The position numbers were made by a program, and so were the translations under genes. Positions 16,025-23,396 of a DNA stretch of 64,000 nt are shown here, piece by piece (position 1 is the first letter of the stretch; the number at the start of each line of letters is the position of its first letter). Below the pieces are notes generated by a model. The model ran no database searches. It saw only the letters and a program-made list of their open reading frames with translations, and was not told the DNA's origin. Source of the stretch: Roseomonas sp. E05 (lineage in GTDB: Bacteria > Pseudomonadota > Alphaproteobacteria > Acetobacterales > Acetobacteraceae); contig NZ_JASIRT010000015.1 of assembly GCF_030063475.1 (NCBI RefSeq), forward strand, positions 1 through 64,000, in the 5' to 3' direction.

Positions 16025-16914
16025 CCTGGACCGCCCAGCGGGAGCGCGGCAATGCCGCCGCGCTGAAACTGATGGGTTGGATCATTGCCCGGCTCGGCTG
16101 GCGCGCGGCCTGGCTGCTGCTCTACCCGATCACCGCCTACTTCTTCGTCTCCTCACCGCGGCAGCGCGCCGCCTCCCGGCGCTTCCTGCGCCGCGCCCTC
16201 GGCCGTGAACCCGGTCTCGCCGACCAGTTCCGGCACTACTTCACCTTCTCCGCCACCCTGCTCGACCGTGTCTTCCTGCTCGATGGGCGGCGCGAGGGCT
16301 ACGATATCCGCGTGGTCGGGCTGGACCTGCTGAAGGACCGCATCGCCCAGGGCCAGGGCTGCATCCTGCTCGGCGCGCATCTCGGCAGCTTCGACGCCAT
16401 GCGGGCGGTGGCCGACACCGGCTGCCCGGTCGAGGTGGTGGCGCTGATGCACGCCCAGCACGCCGCCACCAGCATGCGCTTCTTCGCGCAGCAGGCGGCG
16501 GGAACCCGCACCAGCATCATCCCGCTCGGCCGGCCGGACGCCATGCTGCGCGCCAAGGAATGCCTGGAGCGCGGCGGGCTGGTCGGCATCCTGGCCGACC
16601 GCACGCCGGGTCAGGACAAGGTGGCGCGGGTTCCCTTTCTCGGCCGCCCCGCCGCCTTTCCGGAGGGTCCGCACATCCTGGCCGCCGTGCTCGGCGCGCC
16701 GGTGATGCTGGCCTATGGCGTCTGGACCGGCCCGCGCCGCTACGAGGTGCATTTCGAGCCCTTCGCCGAGCGCATCACGCTGGACCGTGCCCGGCGCCGC
16801 GAGGACCTTGCCGCCGCGGTCGCACACTACGCCACACGGGTCGAGGCGGTGGCTCGGACCTTCCCTTACAACTGGTTCAATTTCTATGACTTCTGGCAGG
16901 AGATGGAGGCCTGA
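16021..16914 (+). CDS. Lipid A/lysophospholipid acyltransferase family protein (LpxL/HtrB type)
   Basis: 297 residues. N-terminal hydrophobic segment (WLLLYPITAYFFVSS); GAHLGSFDA is the catalytic H-x4-D motif; GLVGILADRTPG corresponds to the family's second conserved block; and the C-terminal NWFNFYDFW is typical of this branch. Aryl-polyene clusters carry such enzymes, thought to esterify the polyene onto a membrane lipid. The start overlaps the dehydratase stop and the TGA overlaps the next ATG by one base, so it is part of the operon. Confidence 0.85.
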   Translation: MTWTAQRERGNAAALKLMGWIIARLGWRAAWLLLYPITAYFFVSSPRQRAASRRFLRRALGREPGLADQFRHYFTFSATLLDRVFLLDGRREGYDIRVVGLDLLKDRIAQGQGCILLGAHLGSFDAMRAVADTGCPVEVVALMHAQHAATSMRFFAQQAAGTRTSIIPLGRPDAMLRAKECLERGGLVGILADRTPGQDKVARVPFLGRPAAFPEGPHILAAVLGAPVMLAYGVWTGPRRYEVHFEPFAERITLDRARRREDLAAAVAHYATRVEAVARTFPYNWFNFYDFWQEMEA

Positions 16915-17513
16915 TGCCCTTGCTCTCCTGCTCCCGCCGCGCCGCGCTGCGGCTGGCCGTCCTGCTCGCCTGGCCAGGCGCCGTCCTGGCCCAGACGGCC
17001 GTCACCCTGGAGAGCGTGATGGCGGCGCTCGCCGCCCGCCGCAGCGGCGAGGCCGGCTTCACCGAGAGCAAGGAAATCCCGGAGCTGGACGCCCCGCTGC
17101 GCAGCACCGGCACCCTTGCCTGGGCAGCGCCGGACCGGCTGGAGAAGCACACCCTCGCGCCGGTCGAGGAAATCCTGCGCGTGGAGGGTGACCGGCTCTT
17201 CCTGGCGCGCCCGGCGCAGAACCTGCAGCGCAGCATGGGCCTGGACGACGTGCCGGAGATCCGCCCGCTGGTGGAATCCATCCGCGCCACCCTGGCCGGC
17301 GACCTCGCCACGCTGCAGCGGCATTTCGAGATCGGCTTCCGCCCCGAGGGCACCGGCTGGCGCATGTGGCTGACGCCCCGCTCCCTGCGCGTGCGCGCGG
17401 CGCTGCAATCCGTGGAAATCACCGGCCGTGGCGGTGAGCTGACCTCGCTCCTCACCCGGGGCAACGAGGGGACAACCCGGCTGGTCATCACGCCCCCGCC
17501 GGCCAGCCGCTGA
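16914..17513 (+). CDS. LolA-like periplasmic lipid/lipoprotein carrier
   Basis: 199 residues with a signal peptide (LSCSRRAALRLAVLLAWPGAVLAQ). The body has LolA-type features: SGEAGFTESKEIPELDAPL, GTLAWAAPDRLEKHTL and a long series of beta strands. Aryl-polyene clusters regularly pair a LolA-like protein with an MMPL exporter, and the pair is thought to move the finished lipid from the inner to the outer membrane. The start overlaps the acyltransferase by one base. Repeat copy 5 lies between this gene and the exporter. Confidence 0.82.
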   Translation: MPLLSCSRRAALRLAVLLAWPGAVLAQTAVTLESVMAALAARRSGEAGFTESKEIPELDAPLRSTGTLAWAAPDRLEKHTLAPVEEILRVEGDRLFLARPAQNLQRSMGLDDVPEIRPLVESIRATLAGDLATLQRHFEIGFRPEGTGWRMWLTPRSLRVRAALQSVEITGRGGELTSLLTRGNEGTTRLVITPPPASR

Positions 17514-17523
17514 AATGGCAGGG

Positions 17524-17662
17524 CAGGCAAGGCTGGGGGAAATGAATTCCCCCCAGACTCCCCTTCTTTTTTCCTCGGGTTCCATCGCCAGCGGCCAGCG
17601 CGCGCCTGAACCGGCAAAAAAAAGATGGGGGTTTGGGGGAATTCCTTCCCCCGACCTTTCCC
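17524..17662. repeat. Palindromic intergenic repeat, copy 5 (complete, inside the pigment operon)
   Basis: Left arm CTGGGGGAAATGAATTCCCCCCAG then CTCCCCTTCTTTTTTCC; right arm CAAAAAAAAGATGGGGG then GGGGGAATTCCTTCCCCC. It ends four bases before the ATG of the MMPL exporter, so the leader of that gene would fold into part of the right arm. Confidence 0.88.
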
Positions 17663-17666
17663 CGGC

Positions 17667-20033
17667 ATGAGCCGGCACCCCGCCGCCCGCCTGCTCGGCG
17701 CCCTGCTCGTTCTCGCCTTGCTCGGCGCCGCGTTGCTCCGCGGCGTCACCTTCCGCGCCGAGATGAGCGATCTGCTGCCCCCCGGCAGCACGCCGGGCGC
17801 CGAGTTCCTGCTGCGCGAGCTGCGCAGTGGCGCCGCCACCACCCTGTTGCTGGCCGGCATCGAGGGGGCGCCCGAGCCGGAACTGGCCCGCCTCAGTCGC
17901 GCGGTGGCGGAAGGGCTGCGCGCCTCCGGCCGCTTCGCCTTCGTCGGCAACGGTGTGCAGGACCTCGGGGAGGCCGAGCGGAACCTGCTCTTCCGCTATC
18001 GCTACCTGCTCTCCCCGGCCACCCGCCCGGCCCTGTTCGAGGCGCCGGTGCTGCGCGAGAGAATGGTTGCGCTGCTCGACGGGCTGCGCTCCGCCGCCTC
18101 GCCGCTACTGGCGCGCTTCGGCTTCGCCGACCCGGTGGGCGCCTTCTTCGCCCTGCTCGGCGCCTGGATGGGCGAGAGCCATGTGGCGCTGCGCGAGGGC
18201 GTCTGGTTCGCCGAGGGCAGCGCCGCGCCCCGCGCCCTGATCATCGCGCGCGGCAAGGCCTCGGGCCTCGACCTTGATGCCCAGGCAGCGGCGGTGGCGG
18301 CCTTCCACACCGCCTTCACCGCCGCGAAGCCGGCCGAGGGCGCGCGGCTGCTGGTCAGCGGCCCGGGCGTGTTCAGCACCGCCGCCGCCGCCGCCGTGCG
18401 GGCCGACGTGCAGATGATCTCGCTGCTCTCCGGCCTGCTGATCGCCGCCTTCCTGTGGTGGCGCTATCGCTCGCTGCTGATGCTGGCGGCGGTGGCGGTG
18501 CCGCTCCTGTCCGGGACGCTGGCGGGCACGCTGGCGGTGGCCCTGGCTTTCGGTGCGGTGAACGGCGCTGCCTTCGGCTTCGGCATGACCATGCTCGGCA
18601 TCATCGCCGACTATCCCGTGCTGCTGGTGACGCAGCGCCGCCCGCAGGAACGGTTGGACGCAACGGCGCGGCGCCTCTGGCCCACTTTGCGGCTGGCGGC
18701 GGCGGCGGCCACGCTCGGGCTCAGTGCGATGCTGGCCTCCGGCTTCCCGCTGCTGGCGCAGCTCGGCCTGTTCGGCGCCACCGGGCTGCTGACAGGAGTG
18801 GCCGTCACCCGCTGGGCCCTGCCCTGGCTGCTGCCGGGCCAGGCGATCGGCCCGCGCCCGCTGCCACGGCCGCTGGCCCGCGCCCTGGCCGGTCTGCGCG
18901 GCGCCCGCTGGCCCCTGCTGGCGGTGCCGCTCGCCGCGCTGGCGCTGCTGGCGATGGGCGGCCCGCGCTGGAACCGGGACCTCAACCGGCTCAGCCCGGT
19001 GCCGCAGGCGCAGCGCGACCTGGATACGGAGCTGCGGCGCCAGCTTGGCGCGCCGGATGTCGGCGTGCTGATCGCCCTGCGTGGCGCCGATGCGGAAACG
19101 GTGCTGCGGGCGGCCGAGCGGGTCGGGCAGGCGCTCGGGCCGATGGTGGCGCGCGGCGCGCTGGGCGGCTTTGACAGCCCGGCCCGCTTTCTGCCCAGCA
19201 CCGCGACCCAGCACGCGCGGCAGGCCATCTTGCCCAGCGCCGGGGCGCTGCGCGCGCGGCTGGCCGAGGCCGCCGCCGGCCTGCCCTTCCGGCCCGGCGC
19301 CTTCGACCGCTTCCTCACCGGCGTCACGGAAAGCCATGACCTGCCGCCGCTCACGCCGGCCGGCCTCGCGGAGGCTCCCGCCCTTTCGGCGCGGCTGGCG
19401 CTGCTGCTCTCGGAGCGCGGCGGCGTCTGGCAGGGGCTGGTGGTGCCGAGCGGCGTGCGCGATCTGCCGGCGCTGCGCGCAACCGTGGCCGGGCTGAGCG
19501 ATCCCGACATCCTGCTCATCGAGGTGAAGGCGGAAACCGAGAGCGTGGTCGCCACCACCACCGCCCAGGCCTTGCGCTGGGCCGCGCTCGGCGGCGGGGC
19601 GGTCTTCGCGTTGCTGGCCCTCGTGCTCGGCCGCCAGCGGGGCAGCGCCGGGGCCGGCCTGCGGGCCGCGCTCCGGACCGCCGCGCCGATCGCCGGCGCC
19701 CTGCTGGTCACATTGGCGTTGCTGGCCCTCGGCGGCCAGCTGCTGACGCCTTTCCACCTCGTCGCGCTGCTGTTGTCGGCGGGGGTGGGGATGGACTATG
19801 CCCTCTTCCTCGGCAGCGCCGCGCCGGCCGCCCCCGGCGAAGCGGCGGCCGAGGCCGAGCGCACCCTCGGCTCGGTGCTGAACTGCACGGTGACGACGCT
19901 GCTCACCTTTGGGCTGCTGGCTTTCTGCAGCACTCCGGTCCTGCGCGGCATCGGCCTGACCGTGGCCCTCGGCGTCGCCGCCGCCTTCACCCTGGCCCTT
20001 GCCCTGGCACCCCGCCTCCGGACGCATCCTTGA
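17667..20033 (+). CDS. MMPL/RND-family lipid exporter of the aryl-polyene-like cluster
   Basis: 788 residues in two similar halves, each with one N-terminal helix, a periplasmic domain and a helical bundle. Examples are GLLIAAFLWWRYRSLLMLAAVAVPLL and GFGMTMLGIIADYPVLLVTQ in the first half, and SAGVGMDYALFLGSAAP and LLTFGLLAFCSTPVLRGIGL in the second. Length and layout match the predicted exporters of aryl-polyene clusters. ATG 17667 was chosen because upstream codons are repeat copy 5; no clear Shine-Dalgarno precedes it. The final TGA overlaps the TTG of the ketosynthase. Confidence 0.88.
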   Translation: MSRHPAARLLGALLVLALLGAALLRGVTFRAEMSDLLPPGSTPGAEFLLRELRSGAATTLLLAGIEGAPEPELARLSRAVAEGLRASGRFAFVGNGVQDLGEAERNLLFRYRYLLSPATRPALFEAPVLRERMVALLDGLRSAASPLLARFGFADPVGAFFALLGAWMGESHVALREGVWFAEGSAAPRALIIARGKASGLDLDAQAAAVAAFHTAFTAAKPAEGARLLVSGPGVFSTAAAAAVRADVQMISLLSGLLIAAFLWWRYRSLLMLAAVAVPLLSGTLAGTLAVALAFGAVNGAAFGFGMTMLGIIADYPVLLVTQRRPQERLDATARRLWPTLRLAAAAATLGLSAMLASGFPLLAQLGLFGATGLLTGVAVTRWALPWLLPGQAIGPRPLPRPLARALAGLRGARWPLLAVPLAALALLAMGGPRWNRDLNRLSPVPQAQRDLDTELRRQLGAPDVGVLIALRGADAETVLRAAERVGQALGPMVARGALGGFDSPARFLPSTATQHARQAILPSAGALRARLAEAAAGLPFRPGAFDRFLTGVTESHDLPPLTPAGLAEAPALSARLALLLSERGGVWQGLVVPSGVRDLPALRATVAGLSDPDILLIEVKAETESVVATTTAQALRWAALGGGAVFALLALVLGRQRGSAGAGLRAALRTAAPIAGALLVTLALLALGGQLLTPFHLVALLLSAGVGMDYALFLGSAAPAAPGEAAAEAERTLGSVLNCTVTTLLTFGLLAFCSTPVLRGIGLTVALGVAAAFTLALALAPRLRTHP

Positions 20034-21235
20034 CCCTGCATCCTTTTTTTCCTCCCGTGACCCTTTCCGCCCTCACCGCCGTCAGCGCCATGGGCGTCGG
20101 CCTCGCCGCCACGCGCGCGGCGCTCCAGGCGCGGCGCAGCGGACTCGCCCCCGCGGCGCCCGAGGACGGGCTGCCCGGCACCTGGATCGGCCGCGTGGCC
20201 GGGCTGGATACGGTCATGCTGCCCGCGCCACTGGCGCGCTTCACCTGCCGGAACAACCGCCTGGCCGAGCTGGCGCTGCAAAGCGACGGTTTCGCGGAGG
20301 CGGTGCAGGCGGCGTGCGAGCGGCATGGGGCGGAGCGGATCGGCGTCGTGCTCGGCACCAGCACCTCGGGCATCGCCGAGACGGAGGCGACCTATCGCCG
20401 CCGCGCCGCGGGCGAGACCGCCCTGCCCGCCGATTTCGACTTCGCCGGCACGCATGACCTGTTCTCGCTGGCGCGCTATGTCCGCGCCCGGCTCGGGCTG
20501 CGTGGCCCGGCGCTGACCCTCTCCACCGCCTGCACCTCGGGCGCGCGCAGCTTCCTGGAGGGCGCGGCACTGCTGCGCACGGGACAGTGCGACGCCGTGG
20601 TGGTGGGCGGCGTGGACACGGTCTGCCGCATGACGCTGCAGGGCTTCAACGCGCTGGCGCTGCTGGCGCAGGGCCCCACCCGCCCCTGTGCCGCCGACCG
20701 CGGCGGCATCTCGATCGGCGAGGCCGGCAGCTTCGCCCTGCTGCAACGGGTCAAGGATGCGCCGGACGCGCCGCTGGCGCTGCTCGGCGCCGGCGCAAGC
20801 AGCGACGGGCACCACATGTCCTCGCCGCACCCGGAAGGGCTCGGCGCCGTCGCGGCGATGCGGGCGGCGCTGGATTCCGCCGGGCTGGCGCCGGAGCAGA
20901 TCGACTACGTCAACCTGCACGGCACCGGCACCCGCGCCAATGACGCGATGGAGGACCGGGCGGTGTCACACCTGTTCGGGGCGGCGGTGCCCTGTTCCTC
21001 CACCAAGGGCTGGTCCGGCCACACGCTCGGCGCCTCCGGCGCGCTGGAGGCGGCCATCGCCGCCATCTGCGTGGAAGCAGGGCTGGTGCCCGGCTGCCTC
21101 GGCGTGGAGACGCCCGATCCCGAGTTCCGCGCCGACATCGCCACCGCCAACCGGCAGGCGCCGGTGCGGCGCGTGCTGAGCAACTCCTTCGGCTTCGGAG
21201 GCAGCAATTGCAGCCTGATCATCGGCCACGCATGA
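20030..21235 (+). CDS. Beta-ketoacyl-ACP synthase (elongating ketosynthase of the cluster)
   Basis: 401 residues from TTG 20030 (GTG 20057 is an alternative start). The thiolase-fold triad is complete: Cys168 in LSTACTSGARSF, His297 in NLHGTGTRAND and His331 in KGWSGHTLGASG, counted from the TTG. The C-terminal SFGFGGSNCSLI is typical of FabF-like enzymes. It probably pairs with the chain-length factor encoded next, as ApeO/ApeC do. It would condense malonyl-ACP onto the aryl starter. The stop overlaps the next ATG. Confidence 0.9.
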   Translation: MTLHPFFPPVTLSALTAVSAMGVGLAATRAALQARRSGLAPAAPEDGLPGTWIGRVAGLDTVMLPAPLARFTCRNNRLAELALQSDGFAEAVQAACERHGAERIGVVLGTSTSGIAETEATYRRRAAGETALPADFDFAGTHDLFSLARYVRARLGLRGPALTLSTACTSGARSFLEGAALLRTGQCDAVVVGGVDTVCRMTLQGFNALALLAQGPTRPCAADRGGISIGEAGSFALLQRVKDAPDAPLALLGAGASSDGHHMSSPHPEGLGAVAAMRAALDSAGLAPEQIDYVNLHGTGTRANDAMEDRAVSHLFGAAVPCSSTKGWSGHTLGASGALEAAIAAICVEAGLVPGCLGVETPDPEFRADIATANRQAPVRRVLSNSFGFGGSNCSLIIGHA

Positions 21236-22062
21236 GCGGCGCCCCGGAGACCGCGCCGCCGGCGGTGCGCTGCCGGATCGGCGGGCTCGGCCTGCTCGGC
21301 CCGGGCCTCTCCGGCTGGGCGGCGAGCGAACCTGTCCTGGCCGGCGCGGCGCCCTGGCAGGAGGCCGCGCCGGTGGTGCCGCCGCCCGCCCTGCTCGCCC
21401 CCGCCGAGCGCCGCCGCGCCAGCTTGGTGGTGCGCCTGGCGCTCGCCGCCGCCGGCGAGGCGGCGGCCGCTTCCGGCCTCGCGCCCGGGATGCTGGATAC
21501 CCTTTTCGCCAGCTCGAACGGGGACGGCGCGGTGGTCGGCGCCATCCTCGACGCGCTGGCCACGCCGGGCGGCGACGTCTCGCCGACGCTGTTCCACAAC
21601 TCCGTGCACAACGCCGCCGCCGGCTACTGGGGGATCGGCGCCGGCTCGATGCGGCCCTCGGTCAGCCTGGGCTGCCATGACGACACCTTCCCCCTCGGCC
21701 TGCTGCAGGCGGCGACCCAGGTGGCCGCCTGGGGCCGCCCGGTGCTGTTCTGCGCCTATGACGCGCCGCTGACCCCGCCGCTGGAGGCCTGCCGCCCCAC
21801 GGCGGTGCCCTTCGCCGCCGCCATGCTGCTGCTGCCCGAGGCGCAGTCCGGCGCCCGCGCCACCCTGGCGCTGCGCCATCGCCCCGCAGCGCCCGCCACG
21901 GAGGCAAGGCCGCGCAGCGCCCTGCGCGCCGCACTGGAGGAGGCCAACCCGGCGGCGCGCGCCCTGCCGCTGCTCGAAGCCCTGGCGGCGCGACAGCCGG
22001 CGCATCTCGCCTGGGCGCTGCTGGACGGGATGGGCCTGGAGGCGGAGCTGGCGCCATGCTGA
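21232..22062 (+). CDS. Ketosynthase-like chain-length factor (Ketoacyl-synt_2 type)
   Basis: 276 residues. The protein keeps a partial ketosynthase fold (TLFASSNGDGAVVGAIL, LFHNSVHNAAAGYWGIG, SVSLGCHDDTFPLGLLQAA) but lacks the TACTSG cysteine site and the two late His motifs, as expected for a non-catalytic partner. In aryl-polyene systems such a subunit (ApeC type) forms a heterodimer with the active ketosynthase and sets chain length. ATG 21232 overlaps the ketosynthase stop, favouring equal production of both subunits. Confidence 0.8.
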   Translation: MSGAPETAPPAVRCRIGGLGLLGPGLSGWAASEPVLAGAAPWQEAAPVVPPPALLAPAERRRASLVVRLALAAAGEAAAASGLAPGMLDTLFASSNGDGAVVGAILDALATPGGDVSPTLFHNSVHNAAAGYWGIGAGSMRPSVSLGCHDDTFPLGLLQAATQVAAWGRPVLFCAYDAPLTPPLEACRPTAVPFAAAMLLLPEAQSGARATLALRHRPAAPATEARPRSALRAALEEANPAARALPLLEALAARQPAHLAWALLDGMGLEAELAPC

Positions 22063-22496
22063 AGCCGCCGCTGGACCACATGGCCATTGCCGCCCGGGTG
22101 CCGCATGCCGGCACCATGTGCCTGCTCGATCGCGCCGAGCACTGGGATGACGGCAGCATCCTCTGCCACGCCGTCTCGCACCGCGACCCGGCCAACCCGC
22201 TGCGCCGGGCCGGACAGTTGCCGGCGGTCGCGGGCGTGGAATACGCGCTGCAGGCCATGGCGCTGCATGGTGCGCTCACCGGCTCGGGCGATTCGCAGCC
22301 GGCAGGCTATCTCGCCAGCCTGCGCGGCGTGGTGCTCGCCGTGGCGCGGCTCGATGACCAGCGGGCCGACCTGCGGGTCTCCGCCACCGCCGTGGCGCGC
22401 GAGGCGCGCTCCTTCATCTATGCCTTCGAGGTCGCGGCGGCGGGACGGGTGCTGCTCTCCGGCCAGGCGGCGGTAATCCTGCCGGAGGCGACATGA
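22056..22496 (+). CDS. 3-hydroxyacyl-ACP dehydratase (ApeP-like hotdog)
   Basis: 146 residues. RVPHAGTMCLLDRAEHWDD is the hallmark N-terminal segment of ApeP-type hotdog dehydratases, whose family form is close to IPHRGPMLLLD. GVEYALQAMALHGAL forms the long helix and AGYLASLRGVVL follows. It overlaps the chain-length factor by seven bases and the ketoreductase by four. Together with the short dehydratase at 15707 it would supply the alternating double bonds. Confidence 0.83.
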   Translation: MLKPPLDHMAIAARVPHAGTMCLLDRAEHWDDGSILCHAVSHRDPANPLRRAGQLPAVAGVEYALQAMALHGALTGSGDSQPAGYLASLRGVVLAVARLDDQRADLRVSATAVAREARSFIYAFEVAAAGRVLLSGQAAVILPEAT

Positions 22497-23212
22497 GGCG
22501 CGCCCTCGTCACCGGCGGCGCCAGCCCGATCGGCGCCGCCGTGGCGCGGCGGCTGGCGGCCGATGGGGTGCATGTCATCATCCACGCCCATTCCGGCGCC
22601 GCCCGCGCGGCCGAACTGGCGGCGGCCATCGGAGCCTCCGGCGGCAGCGCCGAGGCGGTGGCCTTCGACCTCGCCGATGCTGCCGGCACGGCCGCGGCGG
22701 CCGAATCGCTGCTGGCGGGCGGCCCGATCCAGATCCTGGTGCACAATGCCGGCACGCATGATGACGCGCCCATGGCCGGCATGTCGGCCGCGCAGTGGCA
22801 TTCGGTGATCGACGTCTCGCTGAACGGCTTCTTCCACGTCGCGCAGCCTCTGCTGCTGCCGATGATCGGCACGCGCTGGGGGCGGATCATCGCCATATCC
22901 TCCGTCTCGGCCATCATGGGCAACCGGGGACAGGCGAACTACGCCGCCGCCAAGGCGGGGCTGACAGGGGCGGTGCGCAGCCTTTCGCTGGAATGCGCGC
23001 CGCGCGGCGTGACGGCGAATGTGGTGGCGCCCGGCATCATCGAGAGCCCCGCCACCGCCGCGGTGATGAGCCGCGAGCAGATCGCGAAGCTGGTGCCCGC
23101 GCGCCGCGCCGGGCAGCCGGAGGAGGTGGCGGAACTGGTCGGCTTTCTCGCCTCCGATCGCGCTGGCTACATCACCGGGCAGACCATCTCGATCAATGGC
23201 GGCCTGGCCTGA
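22493..23212 (+). CDS. 3-oxoacyl-ACP reductase (FabG-like SDR)
   Basis: 239 residues. NADP-binding TGGASPIG is at residues 7-14, the conserved HNAG appears in LVHNAGTHDD, catalytic Ser is in ISSVSAIMG, and Tyr150-x3-Lys154 is in NYAAAKAGL. The C-terminus YITGQTISINGGL is typical of FabG. It reduces the beta-keto group after each condensation and is the ApeQ equivalent. It is the last gene of the tightly overlapped part of the operon; repeat copy 6 follows. Confidence 0.92.
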   Translation: MRRALVTGGASPIGAAVARRLAADGVHVIIHAHSGAARAAELAAAIGASGGSAEAVAFDLADAAGTAAAAESLLAGGPIQILVHNAGTHDDAPMAGMSAAQWHSVIDVSLNGFFHVAQPLLLPMIGTRWGRIIAISSVSAIMGNRGQANYAAAKAGLTGAVRSLSLECAPRGVTANVVAPGIIESPATAAVMSREQIAKLVPARRAGQPEEVAELVGFLASDRAGYITGQTISINGGLA

Positions 23213-23213
23213 A

Positions 23214-23330
23214 AAAGCTTGCGGGAAAGGAATCCTCCCATGCGCCCCTTCGCCGGAGCGCGCTCAAAAACTTGAAGAAAAAGATGAGGGCCTGGGGGAA
23301 TTCCTTCCCCCGGCTTTTTCCTCCCCCTCC
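23214..23330. repeat. Palindromic intergenic repeat, copy 6 (left arm decayed)
   Basis: The left arm is recognisable only as GCGGGAAAGGAATCCTCCC. The right arm is intact: CTTGAAGAAAAAGATGAGGG then GGGGGAATTCCTTCCCCCGG and CTTTTTC. It lies between the ketoreductase and the halogenase-like gene. Confidence 0.8.
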
Positions 23331-23396
23331 GCCCCCCGATGGACGTTGCAGGGCCATTCTGTTTTGCTACCGCCCTTCCGCTTCCATGAGGCTCCG

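Noticed and set aside
21232-22062. Second active ketosynthase
   Set aside because: The TACTSG cysteine and late histidine motifs are missing, so a chain-length factor is the better call.
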